A stretch of 64,000 nt of DNA, taken from assembly GCA_012031265.1 (NCBI GenBank), contig JAAUTY010000002.1, forward strand, positions 62,001 to 126,000, written 5' to 3'. The DNA is from Spirulinaceae cyanobacterium SM2_1_0. Its GTDB lineage: Bacteria > Cyanobacteriota > Cyanobacteriia > Cyanobacteriales > Spirulinaceae. The notes beneath the pieces are model-generated. The model worked only from the letters and a program-made list of their open reading frames with translations. It ran no database searches and had not been told where the DNA came from. Of this stretch, positions 55,677 through 64,000 are shown piece by piece (the stretch's first letter is position 1; each line of letters begins with the position of its first letter). Both the position numbers and the translations under genes were made by a program.

Positions 55677-57068
55677 ATGCAAGTCAAAATGATTCTGCCA
55701 GCCTTGACTGAGGCCAAAAGTCCCTTCTGGCGACCGATCAAGTACCACCTCTTTCCGCCGCTCGGCCTGGCGACGATCGCCAGCCACTTCGGCCCTGACG
55801 ATGACATCGACCTCCAGGACGAGCACGTCGAGCCGCTCGATCTTGACGATGACCCGGATCTGGTGGTGATTCAGGTTTACATCACCAATGCCTATCGGGC
55901 CTATGCGATCGCCGACCAGTACCGCGATCGCGGCGTTTATGTCGTACTCGGCGGCCTGCATGTCACGGCACTGCCCGAGGAAGCGCGTGCTCATGCCGAT
56001 ACCCTCTTCCTCGGCCCTGGCGAAGATACTTGGCCGGTTTTCTTACGGGACTTTCGGGCCGGTGCGCCGCAGCCTCGGTATCGATCGAGGGAGCGATCGC
56101 TCGTTGGCGTCCCCCCGCTCCGCCGCGATCTGATCAAGCGCCACCTCTACCTCGTACCCAACTCGCTCGTCGTCTCGCGCGGCTGCCCACACCATTGCGA
56201 TTTTTGCTACAAAGATGCCTTCTACGCCGGGGGTAAATCCTTCTACACCCAAACCGTCGATGCCGCGCTGGCAGAAATCGACCAACTCCCCGGCCGTCAC
56301 CTCTACTTTCTCGATGATCATCTCTTTGGTAATGCCGCCTTCGCCAGTGAACTCTTTGCGGGCATGAAAGGGATGGGGCGGGTGTGGCAAGCGGCGGCGA
56401 CGGTCACGTCGATCCTGAAACCGGGCTTGCTGGAACAGGCGGCGGCAGCGGGACTCCGCAGCCTGTTCGTCGGCTTTGAGACGCTCAATTCTGAAAACCT
56501 GCGCGAGCAAAACAAGTATCACAACCTCAATCGCGACTACACGGCGGCGGTCCAGCGACTCCGCGACGCTGGCGTGATGATCAATGGCAGCTTCGTCTTC
56601 GGGATGGACAGTGATGATGAAACGGTCTTTAGCCGCACGGTTGACTGGGCCGTGAGCCAGGGCATCGAAACCGCCACCTTCCACATCATGACGCCGTATC
56701 CGAGCACGCCCCTCTACGAGCGCTTGCAGGCTCAGGGTCGCATCACCAGCACCCACTGGGATCACTACGACACCCGCCACGTCGTCTACCAGCCCATGCG
56801 GCTGAGTCCGGCAGCGCTCGAGGCCGGTTATTGGCAGGCTTATCGCGATTTCTACCGCTGGGAGGCGATTTTTCGGGGGGCGAGTGTGAAATCTACTTGG
56901 CCAGACCGCCTACGCCATATCGCCTATGCGGGTGGCTGGAAGAAATGCGAGCCAATCTGGGATTTACTCATCCGCGCCAAACAAGTCAACCGGCTGCTCC
57001 CGGCGTTGGAGCAGGTTCTTGCTAGCTTCGGGGAGCCGCCACCCGTAACCCGCGTTGCGGAGTTTTGA
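55677..57068 (+). CDS. B12-binding radical-SAM enzyme
   Basis: A 463-residue protein. Residues ~1-140 form a cobalamin-binding Rossmann domain (PPLGLATIASHFG, VYVVLGGLHVTALPEEARAHAD, LFLGPGEDTWPVFLRDF). The radical-SAM cluster motif is SRGCPHHCDFCYKD (~170), with SAM-binding FVGFETLNSENLREQNK later. B12 radical-SAM enzymes methylate carbon or build rings; hopanoid or pigment steps are possible. The final residues (TRVAEF) come from a family A repeat (57050-57200), so the original C-terminus is changed. Confidence 0.9.
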   Translation: MQVKMILPALTEAKSPFWRPIKYHLFPPLGLATIASHFGPDDDIDLQDEHVEPLDLDDDPDLVVIQVYITNAYRAYAIADQYRDRGVYVVLGGLHVTALPEEARAHADTLFLGPGEDTWPVFLRDFRAGAPQPRYRSRERSLVGVPPLRRDLIKRHLYLVPNSLVVSRGCPHHCDFCYKDAFYAGGKSFYTQTVDAALAEIDQLPGRHLYFLDDHLFGNAAFASELFAGMKGMGRVWQAAATVTSILKPGLLEQAAAAGLRSLFVGFETLNSENLREQNKYHNLNRDYTAAVQRLRDAGVMINGSFVFGMDSDDETVFSRTVDWAVSQGIETATFHIMTPYPSTPLYERLQAQGRITSTHWDHYDTRHVVYQPMRLSPAALEAGYWQAYRDFYRWEAIFRGASVKSTWPDRLRHIAYAGGWKKCEPIWDLLIRAKQVNRLLPALEQVLASFGEPPPVTRVAEF

Positions 57069-57200
57069 GTTCTGAGTTTTGAGTTCTAAATTTTGAGTTC
57101 TGAGTGCCTGCAATGACCGCGTTGCGGAGTTCTGAGTGCCTGCAATCCGGGAATCCTGGAGATTTTGAATGGGCATCTCATTGCCGCCGTCCTGTACTAG
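57050..57200 (+). repeat. Family A interspersed repeat, copy 8 (subtype a, internally duplicated)
   Basis: The left end is GCGTTGCGG rather than CTAGTACCGCTACGCGG. The segment GCGTTGCGGAGTTCTGAG plus GTGCCTGCAAT occurs twice (about 57052 and 57118). The right end CCGCCGTCCTGTACTAG is intact at 57200. The left end supplies the C-terminus and stop of the radical-SAM gene. Confidence 0.85.
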
Positions 57201-57400
57201 CGCCTTTAATGGACACGGACTCTAGCGGTTCATCTGCCCTCGGGTCGCTCACGAGCCGGGAACAACCAGCCACGATCTTCCCAGTTGTGTGGGTCAAGTA
57301 TGACAATCCAACCTGCAAGCGTGACAAGTTCGAGAAATAATAAGGTAGGGCGCGTTTGATAAATCTGCACCAACCACATTTGTAGTGAGAAAACTTCTTA

Positions 57401-57787
57401 ATGCTTATGACGGCAGGCAAGCCAACACCAACAGTTCTGGTCGTGGACGACAGCCCGATCGCCCGTGCCAAGATCCAGCAGGCGTTGGGCGATGGCTACA
57501 AAGTTCTCGTCGCTGACAATGCTGTAGACGCGCTGTCTGCCATCTACAACCAGCCGGTCGCGCTGCTCCTACTCGATGTCACGATGCCCGGTGTGGACGG
57601 CCTAGAACTCTGCCGCACGATTCGCAGCTTACCGCAGTTCGAGCAGTTGCCGATCGTCATGCTCACCGCACGCGACGGTGCCTTCGACCGAGTGCAAGGG
57701 CGCTTGGCTGGGGCGACGGAGTATGTGACCAAGCCGTTTGACGACGCACAGCTCCTCGCAACGGTCGCCAACTTTGTCAAATGCTAA
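57401..57787 (+). CDS. Single-domain response regulator (CheY-like REC protein)
   Basis: A 128-residue receiver: VLVVDDSPIARAKIQQAL (acid pocket), LLLLDVTMPGVDGLELC (phosphorylated Asp), MLTARDGAFDRVQ (Thr switch) and YVTKPFDDAQLLATV (Lys). No output domain, so it acts by protein contact, as CheY, PilG or PilH proteins do. It stands alone; the kinase partner is not evident, although the large hybrid kinase and diguanylate cyclase are close. ATG at 57401; a second at 57407. Confidence 0.9.
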   Translation: MLMTAGKPTPTVLVVDDSPIARAKIQQALGDGYKVLVADNAVDALSAIYNQPVALLLLDVTMPGVDGLELCRTIRSLPQFEQLPIVMLTARDGAFDRVQGRLAGATEYVTKPFDDAQLLATVANFVKC

Positions 57788-57877
57788 AGTGCGAAGGCAA
57801 TCGTGTGACCGGCGGCAAGCTGGATGTCATGGAATGTTTACAATGTGAGACAAGTACTGTTCTAGGATCAGTTTCCT

Positions 57878-58195
57878 ATGTTTGACTTTCTCAATCCTCT
57901 GCTCGGCCGCCACCCAGAACAGATGCGCGCCAATGTCGAAATCTATACTTGGCAGACCTGCCCCTATTGCATTCGAGCCAAATTATTGCTCTGGTGGAAG
58001 GGTGTCAATTTCACCGAGTACAAAATTGATGGCGATCGCGCCGCGCGTGAGCGCATGGCCGAACGAGCGCATGGTGGCCGCAGTGTGCCCCAAATATTCA
58101 TCAACCACCAACATATCGGTGGCTGTGATGACCTCTACCAACTTGATGGTCAAGGACAGCTCGACCCGCTCCTGACCGAGCCAGCCGCCGCCTAG
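57878..58195 (+). CDS. grxC: Glutaredoxin 3 (GrxC type)
   Basis: A 105-residue protein with a CPYC active site ([21 protein letters not shown]), the cis-Pro loop [18 protein letters not shown] and the usual thioredoxin fold length. It reduces disulfides with glutathione. The ATG at 57878 gives 15 extra residues ([14 protein letters not shown]); the in-frame ATG at 57923 ([10 protein letters not shown]) matches the family start and may be the true one. Confidence 0.9.
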   Translation: MFDFLNPLLGRHPEQMRANVEIYTWQTCPYCIRAKLLLWWKGVNFTEYKIDGDRAARERMAERAHGGRSVPQIFINHQHIGGCDDLYQLDGQGQLDPLLTEPAAA

Positions 58196-58260
58196 ACAGC
58201 TCGCCCACGCACGCAACCGACTTCGGCGGCCCCCCCAGCTCGTCATATGACCCCGACGTA

Positions 58261-61200
58261 ATGCGTATCTCTCTGCGAGCCTTTCTCGTTGTTCCCTTCG
58301 TGTTGCAAATCACGAGCGTCACCGCTCTGGTTGGCTATCTTTCGTTTCGCAACAGTCGCGCGGCAACAGCCGACTTGACCCATCAGCTCATCGGCACCAC
58401 CCTGACCCAGGTAACCCAGCAACTTGACACCTACCTAGCGGTGCCATCGCAGCTCAGCCAACGCTTTCTCACTGCGCTTGAGGCTGACCTGATCGATCTC
58501 GACGATCTCGACCGCGTGCATCGCTATCTCATTCTGAAGCAGCGACAAACATCAGGCATCGCGACCCTGCTAGTCGGAACCCCCCAGGGTTCCTTTAGAA
58601 CGATTCATCGCGTCCTCCCGGCAGAGTTTGCCAATGGTTCTACCCTGCTGGACGGATTTACCCTGCTGGACGAGGATGATTTGCCCTACGAAGCCGGCCT
58701 TTCAGACCCCAACCGGCCGAGCCAACTGCATCTACACACCATCGACAGTTCTGGTCGTCTGGTGAAGCGAGTGCAGACACTACAAAATCTCGATGTGCGC
58801 GATCGCCCCTGGTATCGTCAAGCCGTCCGCACCGGTCAGTCCGGTTGGACGGAGCCATTTCAAATCGGGGCGTCTCCCATCCTCACGCTCAACTACTTCA
58901 CGCCGATCTACGACGCTGAGCGATCGCTCCTCGGCGTCTTCTCCGTCAATGTCAGTCTGGACAATCTCAACGAGTTTCTGAGCAATCTCAAGCTGAGTCC
59001 CAATAGTGAGATTTTCATTACCGAAGCAAATGGTCTACTCGTGGCGACCTCCGCCACAGAAGCCAGCTACCTCACCACCTACCGATCCACCAATAATGCT
59101 CAACCGAAACGGGTTGAGTTTCGGCGTCTCTTGGCAACAGATAGCCGCAATGCGATGGTTCGCAGCTCGGCTCGCTATCTGGCCGACAATGTGGGTGAAC
59201 TGACGAATCTGACCACGATTAAGCAAATGGTGGCGCAGATCGATGGTGAACGGCGTTTTCTCGGTGTCATCCCCTATCAGAACGGCCGGGGACTCGACTG
59301 GCGGCTCGTGGTGGTGGTTCCGGAAGCCGATTTTATGGGTGAAATTGGCACTCAGACACGACGCACCCTGTTGCTTTGCCTGGGGTTGCTCCTCAGCTCC
59401 GTCGGTTTTGGGCTGTGGATGACCCGACAAATTGCGCGGCCGATCCTCAGTCTGAGTCAGGCCATGCAAGGCTATGCGCGTGATCACCTCATGCCGGCGA
59501 TCGCCCCTAGCCGCATACAAGAAATTGTGGCTCTGCGCGCTCACTTTGAGCAGCTCACGGCCCAGCTGGAGCGCTCATTCCGTTCGCTGCAAGCGAGCGA
59601 GCGCAAGTTTGTCAAACTCCTGAACAATCTCCCCATTGGCGTCAGCGTTTTTGATGCGGCGGGCCAACTCGTTTTGCTCAATAAGCAGGGAGCGAAGTTG
59701 CTGGGTCAGGTGGCGGCGGAAGAGTCCCCCGAAACGGTTTTGACTAAGTATCCCCTCCACCGGGCTGGAACTGATACACCCTACCCATCCGCAGAATTGC
59801 CCATCACTCTGGCTTTACAAGGTTTGGTCGCCAATGCCGATGATATTGAGATGCGGGTCAACGGGCAGCGCATCCCGCTCGAAATCAGCGCGGCACCGAT
59901 CCTAGCGGCGGACGGTCGGGTACTCTATGCCGTGAATATCTTTCAAGACATCAGCCATAAACAGCAGGCGCAAGCGCTCCAGCAGCATTACCACGAGAAT
60001 CTCACCGCGCAAGTACAGGAGCGGACACTGGCGCTGCAAGCGAGCGAGGCGGAGTTGCAGGAGGCGCAGCGGCTGGCTAGAGTCGGCAGTTGGGAGCTAG
60101 ACGTGGCGACGGGGTTGATGGTTTGGTCGGCGGAGTTGGCGCGGATTTTGGGCTACGATCGGGTGCCAGTGTCACCGACCTATGCCGAGTTGTTGTCGCG
60201 GCTGCCAGCGGATGATCGCCAGCCGCTTGAGGCTGCCGTGGCGGCGGCGATCGCCAGCAGCCAACCCTACGAGTTGGAGCACCGCATTATCTGTCCGGAT
60301 GGCAGCCAGCGCTGGGTGCTCAGCCGAGGTGAAGCCCGTGGCAGCGCCCGAGAACAAACCCTGAAACTGTTTGGTACGGTGGCGGACATCAGCGATCGCA
60401 AGACCGCCGCACTACGCCTGCGTGAGTTAGAAGCGCAATTCTCCACCATTTTTTATGCCAATCCCGCACCCGCCTGGATTGTGACCCTGACGACGGGGCA
60501 CTGCCTGCACGTCAATGAGAGCTTCAGCGAGTTTTATGGCCGCCCGATTGCGGCGATCGTGGATCGGAACTGCGCCGAACTCAATCTCTGGGTCTCGCCG
60601 ACCGATTATGAATACTACGATCAGACCCTGCGAGAAACTGGGCGCTTGCGGGATTTTGAGACGGTTTTTTGCTTGCCGAATGGTGAGCGCCGCACCGTGG
60701 TGATCGCGGCGCGTGTCCATGAGTTCGACGGGCAAGCCTGTATCATCGGTGTGCTCAACGACATCACGGCCCGCAAGCTGGCGGAGCAGCAGCTTCAGCA
60801 GCTCAATGTCCAGTTGCAGCGCTCGGCCACCACCGACACCTTGACCGGGTTGGCCAATCGCCGCCAACTGGAGATAGTGCTACAAACCGAGTTGCGGCGG
60901 CGGCGGTGCGATCACCAACCCCTGGCGCTGATCTTGATCGATATTGACCATTTCAAAGCCTACAACGACACCTACGGTCACGTTCAGGGCGATACTTGCT
61001 TGCGAGAAGTGGCGCAGATGTTGCACGCCTGTGTCAATCGCCCGGGTGACCTGGTCGCGCGCTATGGTGGCGAGGAGTTTTTGCTGGTGCTACCGAATAC
61101 TGACCAGGCAGGGGCGATCGCTGTCGCCGAGCGTCTGCAACAGACGTTGCGAATGCTGGCACTGCCGCACGCCAGTTCGCCCACCAGTCCTTATTTGACC

Positions 61201-61347
61201 TTTAGCTTAGGGATCACGGTGGTCGGCGAGGCGGCGGCGATCACACCACCAGTGGCGATCGCTGTCGCTGATACCGCCCTCTACCGCGCCAAGCAGATTC
61301 GCAACACATTTTGCGTCGAGCCATTGAGCAGGGGCATTCAGAATTAG
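58261..61347 (+). CDS. Membrane diguanylate cyclase with dCACHE, HAMP, PAS and GGDEF domains
   Basis: 1028 residues. Membrane helix 1 ([23 protein letters not shown]), an extracytoplasmic double-CACHE sensor to ~370 ([20 protein letters not shown] is typical), helix 2 ([19 protein letters not shown]), HAMP, three PAS/PAC units ([52 protein letters not shown]) and a GGDEF domain at ~850-1010. The active motif is GGEEF, with RPGD exactly five residues before it as an inhibitory I-site, so it should make c-di-GMP with feedback control. No EAL domain. Confidence 0.94.
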   Translation: MRISLRAFLVVPFVLQITSVTALVGYLSFRNSRAATADLTHQLIGTTLTQVTQQLDTYLAVPSQLSQRFLTALEADLIDLDDLDRVHRYLILKQRQTSGIATLLVGTPQGSFRTIHRVLPAEFANGSTLLDGFTLLDEDDLPYEAGLSDPNRPSQLHLHTIDSSGRLVKRVQTLQNLDVRDRPWYRQAVRTGQSGWTEPFQIGASPILTLNYFTPIYDAERSLLGVFSVNVSLDNLNEFLSNLKLSPNSEIFITEANGLLVATSATEASYLTTYRSTNNAQPKRVEFRRLLATDSRNAMVRSSARYLADNVGELTNLTTIKQMVAQIDGERRFLGVIPYQNGRGLDWRLVVVVPEADFMGEIGTQTRRTLLLCLGLLLSSVGFGLWMTRQIARPILSLSQAMQGYARDHLMPAIAPSRIQEIVALRAHFEQLTAQLERSFRSLQASERKFVKLLNNLPIGVSVFDAAGQLVLLNKQGAKLLGQVAAEESPETVLTKYPLHRAGTDTPYPSAELPITLALQGLVANADDIEMRVNGQRIPLEISAAPILAADGRVLYAVNIFQDISHKQQAQALQQHYHENLTAQVQERTLALQASEAELQEAQRLARVGSWELDVATGLMVWSAELARILGYDRVPVSPTYAELLSRLPADDRQPLEAAVAAAIASSQPYELEHRIICPDGSQRWVLSRGEARGSAREQTLKLFGTVADISDRKTAALRLRELEAQFSTIFYANPAPAWIVTLTTGHCLHVNESFSEFYGRPIAAIVDRNCAELNLWVSPTDYEYYDQTLRETGRLRDFETVFCLPNGERRTVVIAARVHEFDGQACIIGVLNDITARKLAEQQLQQLNVQLQRSATTDTLTGLANRRQLEIVLQTELRRRRCDHQPLALILIDIDHFKAYNDTYGHVQGDTCLREVAQMLHACVNRPGDLVARYGGEEFLLVLPNTDQAGAIAVAERLQQTLRMLALPHASSPTSPYLTFSLGITVVGEAAAITPPVAIAVADTALYRAKQIRNTFCVEPLSRGIQN

Positions 61348-61426
61348 CAATTCCCCGTTCCTATAGAACAGAAAGACTCGTCAGCGTGCTCGGTCAAAGC
61401 TGATGTACAGCCCGTGACGTAATATC

Positions 61427-61567
61427 GGCGTGATTACCTGGTACTGCTGGCGCTGGCACATCGAACAGTTGTTTGCTATTCTCAAGCAGCGCGGGCTTGA
61501 CATTGTGCAGCCGCTGTACGCTTTTCTAGGCGTATGGATCATTAACTCCCTGGAGCACTCTAAGCAT
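61427..61567 (+). pseudogene. IS4-type transposase scrap fused in frame to the GGCT gene
   Basis: ITWYCWRWHIEQLFAILKQRG is the conserved YREKxxE-side helix region of IS4-family transposases; only this piece remains and it is not closed by a stop. It runs straight into the gamma-glutamylcyclotransferase frame at about 61568. The sequence between (LDIVQPLYAFLGVWIINS) is not clearly from either. Confidence 0.7.
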
Positions 61568-61978
61568 TTGCTGAATGTCTTCGTCTACGGAACTCTGAAG
61601 CCGGGCGAATGCAACTACGCCGACTGCGCGCCTTGGGTGGTGGCGGCGACACCGGCTTGGACGCGCGGCGAACTCTATGCGCTACCGCTAGGCTATCCAG
61701 CCTTGACGGAGGGCGATCGCCGTGTTGAGGGCGTTTTATTGCAGTTGCGGGCGGCGGCGGCCCTGGAACAGCTCGACGCTCTCGAAGACTATGACCCCGC
61801 GCGATCGCCCGCTGAAAACGAGTATGAGCGCCGCTACACCCCGATCTTCGCACCGACGGGCGCAGCCCTAGGGCGGGCCTGGGCCTATTGGATGACGCGC
61901 GCCCGCATCGAGGCTGCGGGAGGACAATGGCTGCCGAGCGGCTACTGGTCGGCGGTCAGCAAGCCGGCCAGCGAGTAG
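61568..61978 (+). CDS. Gamma-glutamylcyclotransferase-like (GGCT/AIG2) protein
   Basis: About 136 residues: LNVFVYGTLKPGECNYADC, LGYPALTEGDRRVEGVLLQL and LDALEDYDPARSPAENEYERRYTPI match the GGCT/AIG2 fold; YGTLKPG binds substrate and the ED in LEDYD holds the catalytic acid region. Likely cleaves gamma-glutamyl peptides to 5-oxoproline. The open frame begins at 61430 inside a transposase scrap, so the native ATG is lost; TTG at 61568 or CTG at 61571 could be used. Whether it is expressed alone or as a fusion is unknown. Confidence 0.8.
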   Translation: MLNVFVYGTLKPGECNYADCAPWVVAATPAWTRGELYALPLGYPALTEGDRRVEGVLLQLRAAAALEQLDALEDYDPARSPAENEYERRYTPIFAPTGAALGRAWAYWMTRARIEAAGGQWLPSGYWSAVSKPASE

Positions 61979-62104
61979 TTACCAAATGTTCACCAAGAAC
62001 TTAAATGAAAATTTAAGATTTAAAACAAATTGACCGGGATCGCCGCTCGCGTCCGTAAAGTTGATGGTGAAGATCGCTGCCCCGATGCGGGAGTGTCTAT
62101 TGTG

Positions 62105-62389
62105 ATGAAACGTCCACTCCATATCCTGCGATCACTATCGCTAACCGCCTTTTTCAGCTTTGCGACGCCGATCGTCCTCGCCGGTTCAGCACTGATGCTC
62201 CTGGCTGGGATCGGTCTTTTGCCTGGCTTGCAGGCGATCGCCCACTCTGGCACGCTGAGCGTGCTCTATTTTCTCGCCACCTTCGGCAGTGGCCACCCGC
62301 TCACCGGCAGTCTCGTGATTGGCCTGACTTGGAGCCTTGTCGGCGTCCTGTTCGACTTTTGCACGGTCTATCGTTACGAACTGCCCTAG
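62105..62389 (+). CDS. Small membrane protein of unknown function
   Basis: 94 residues with three membrane segments (SLTAFFSFATPIVLAGSALM, GIGLLPGLQAIAHSGTLSVL, LTGSLVIGLTWSLVGVLFDF). The ATG at 62105 gives a sensible start (MKRPLHILRSLSLTAFF); the upstream in-frame start at 62030 would add a polar, non-membrane tail. No family recognised. It converges on the 37-residue gene at 62408. Confidence 0.6.
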   Translation: MKRPLHILRSLSLTAFFSFATPIVLAGSALMLLAGIGLLPGLQAIAHSGTLSVLYFLATFGSGHPLTGSLVIGLTWSLVGVLFDFCTVYRYELP

Positions 62390-62407
62390 CGGCGATCGCC
62401 AGCACGC

Positions 62408-62521
62408 CTACTGGCTGACGAAGCCCGTCAGCACAATCAACACACCACTGGCGGCAGCCAAGAGCAGTAGCACCTTCCCCGCATTGGGGCTGCCCTGCCA
62501 AGAATGATTTTTCTCTGCCAT
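62408..62521 (-). CDS. 37-residue single-helix membrane protein
   Basis: Reads MAEKNHSWQGSPNAGKVLLL then a helix (LAAASGVLIVLTGF) and VSQ. It is compact, starts with a polar cytoplasmic arm and ends just after the helix, like small photosynthetic or stress membrane peptides, but I cannot match it to a Psb, Pet or Psa subunit. The stop lies 18 bp from the convergent gene end. Conservation in other cyanobacteria would decide whether it is real. Confidence 0.5.
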   Translation of the reverse strand: MAEKNHSWQGSPNAGKVLLLLAAASGVLIVLTGFVSQ

Positions 62522-62642
62522 GACGCTTCACACTTCTTTAAAGATCTATGACTATGATTACATTTCCGGCGGTGATTACCCAACCGTCAGGCGTAATTTT
62601 AGTTAACGTAACTTAGCCTCATCTCAGCCGCAATCTGCTCCG

Positions 62643-63290
62643 GTGCCGACCTACCTTTATCTCCACGGCTTCGCCTCCAGCCCCCAGTCCGCCAAGGCTC
62701 AGTATCTGAGCGCCCGCTTCGCGGAGTGCGGCGAATCCCTGCGCATCCTCGATCTCAATCAGGGCGGCTTCTGCCACCTCACCCTCAGCCGCCAACTTGC
62801 CCAGGCGAAGGCAGCACTGCCGCTACAGGAACCGGCGATCGCCATCGGCTCCAGTTTTGGGGGTCTGACCGTTGCCTGGCTTGCGGAGCAATGCCCGCAG
62901 ATCGAGCGGCTGATCGGTCTCGCACCCGCTTTCAACTTCCTGCCTACCTGGCGATCGCGCCTCAGTGCCACTCAGTGGCAGCAATGGCAGACCACCCGGC
63001 GGCTGAGCGTCTACCACTACGGCGAGCAGCGCCAGCAAGAGCTGGACTACGGCTTTATCGAAGATTTGGCGAATTACGACGAGACGGCGCTGCAACGCCC
63101 CCTGCCGACATTAATTTTGCACGGTCGGCAGGATGCGATTGTCCCCATACAGGCAGCACGAGACTACCAGCGCGATCGCCCCTGGGTCGAACTCGTACAA
63201 CTGGACAGCGACCACAGCTTGGGCAATGTGCGGCCGCAGATTTGGCAAGCGATCGCCCGTTTCTGTCCTGAATTAGCCTTGGCTGGTTGA
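62643..63290 (+). CDS. YqiA/YcfP-type alpha/beta-hydrolase (esterase)
   Basis: A 215-residue protein with GTG start: YLYLHGFASSPQSAKAQYL (oxyanion region), nucleophile AIGSSFGGLTVAWLA (Ser), LILHGRQDAIVPIQAA (acid Asp) and SDHSLGNV (His). This is the YqiA/YcfP esterase pattern; the natural ester is unknown. Confidence 0.9.
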   Translation: MPTYLYLHGFASSPQSAKAQYLSARFAECGESLRILDLNQGGFCHLTLSRQLAQAKAALPLQEPAIAIGSSFGGLTVAWLAEQCPQIERLIGLAPAFNFLPTWRSRLSATQWQQWQTTRRLSVYHYGEQRQQELDYGFIEDLANYDETALQRPLPTLILHGRQDAIVPIQAARDYQRDRPWVELVQLDSDHSLGNVRPQIWQAIARFCPELALAG

Positions 63291-63485
63291 CGGAACCTCG
63301 CCGACCGGCCTGACCCAGTGCATCGGGTCAATTTCGATCCTGGCTCGCCACCCCCAAGCTGGGCATCAAAAATTCACGGCTGCGTCCAGTCCCCAAACCG
63401 ACCGCCAGCCCAAAAGAAGCATTAGCATAAGGGAGAAAAGCTGGATACGGCTTCCTCAGCTTACTTGCCGTTATTGCCAACGATC

Positions 63486-64000
63486 ATGCGCGATTTTTCA
63501 GCGATCCAAAATGAGACCTACGACCTGATCGTCATCGGTGGCGGTGTGAATGGTGCCGCTGCGGCGCGCGATGCCGCGATGCGCGGTCTGAAAACGATTC
63601 TGATCGAGAAAAATGACTTCGCCAGCGGCTCTTCAAGCTGGTCTACCCGTCTCGTCCACGGGGGGCTGCGCTATCTCGAATATTTTGAATTTCCCCTTGT
63701 GCGCGAATCGCTCCGCGAGCGCGAACTGTTGCTGCGGAATGCGCCCCACCTAGTCAAGCCGCTGATGCTGACCGTGCCGGTCTATGGCGAGCGATCGCGC
63801 CCTTATTGGAAAATCTGGGCCGGCATGATCCTCTACGACATCTTCAGCTACGACAAAACCGTGCCCCTGCACCGGATGCTGCAAAAACAAGCCTTTGAGC
63901 AACTCTTTCGCGCCCTCGACACCGACCAGCTCAAAGGCGGCGCACAGTATTACGACGCCCAGGCCGAATACGCCGAGCGGCTCTGTCTTGAAAATATCTT
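63486..64000 (+). CDS. glpD: Glycerol-3-phosphate dehydrogenase, FAD type (partial, runs off window)
   Basis: 171 residues are visible. The FAD-binding start YDLIVIGGGVNGAAAARDAAMRG is followed by ILIEKNDFASGSSSWSTRLVHGGLRYLEYFEFPLVRESLRERE, the GlpD/GlpA signature, and LTVPVYGERSRPYWKIWAGM. The enzyme oxidises glycerol 3-phosphate to dihydroxyacetone phosphate at the membrane. The rest lies beyond 64000. Confidence 0.92.
   Translation, partial: MRDFSAIQNETYDLIVIGGGVNGAAAARDAAMRGLKTILIEKNDFASGSSSWSTRLVHGGLRYLEYFEFPLVRESLRERELLLRNAPHLVKPLMLTVPVYGERSRPYWKIWAGMILYDIFSYDKTVPLHRMLQKQAFEQLFRALDTDQLKGGAQYYDAQAEYAERLCLENI

Overview
The window comes from a cyanobacterium of fairly high G+C. It carries psbY (photosystem II), pcyA (phycocyanobilin synthesis), minD/minE, an AMIN-domain amidase, a TIGR02652 protein, DUF4336 and DUF1400 proteins, and very many copies of the cyanobacterial HIP1 octamer GCGATCGC. 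I cannot name the genus. I see no rRNA, tRNA or CRISPR array.

Layout. 1-6.7 kb: a partial TIR protein with a cyclase-like N-terminus, ahcY, a decayed helicase/PIN pair, a DUF2330 + RnfD-like pair and a DUF4336 protein. 6.8-14.3 kb: a Na/Pi symporter, two small exported proteins, a frameshifted DUF4127 gene and a large haemagglutinin-like TpsA protein. 14.6-23.4 kb: an NrtR-type regulator, minD and an extended minE, an HD hydrolase, an OppC-type permease, a frameshifted AMIN amidase, a TPR protein and a DUF389 membrane protein. 23.5-30.4 kb: a three-gene minus-strand cluster (acidic coiled-coil protein, Hsp70/actin-fold protein, transglutaminase) divergent from a Crp regulator + DUF2232 pair. 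30.6-41.7 kb: ggt, purS, a DUF1400 hydrolase, an adenylate cyclase, an ABC exporter and several decayed mobile elements, ending in a frameshifted pcyA. 41.7-49.4 kb: tatA, psbY, gamma carbonic anhydrase, small genes, a glycosyltransferase, an MFS transporter, recO and deoC. 49.4-64 kb: a very large hybrid histidine kinase split by two frameshifts, a DUF938 methyltransferase, a B12/radical-SAM enzyme, a single REC protein, glutaredoxin, a PAS/GGDEF diguanylate cyclase, a GGCT protein fused in frame to a transposase scrap, an esterase and the start of glpD.

Two families of small non-coding mobile-like elements stand out. Family A (about 100-110 bp, ends CTAGTAC...GTACTAG, core of TGAGTTY units) has eight copies in two subtypes and often lies at the 3' end of genes, supplying stop codons or short C-terminal tails. 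Family B (177-178 bp, ends CTACTGTGTA / CTACCGTGTA) has two inverted copies about 3.5 kb apart, one flanked by an 11-bp direct repeat that marks its insertion into the 3' end of an ORF.

Four genes (DUF4127, amiC-like, pcyA and the hybrid kinase, which has two breaks) are interrupted by five apparent single-base deletions, three of them clearly at A/T homopolymers. Because pcyA should be needed for phycobilisome pigments, some of these breaks are likely sequence errors rather than true pseudogenes. Signalling is prominent: an adenylate cyclase, a Crp protein with cAMP-type contacts, a diguanylate cyclase with an intact GGEEF and I-site, the hybrid kinase and a single REC protein.
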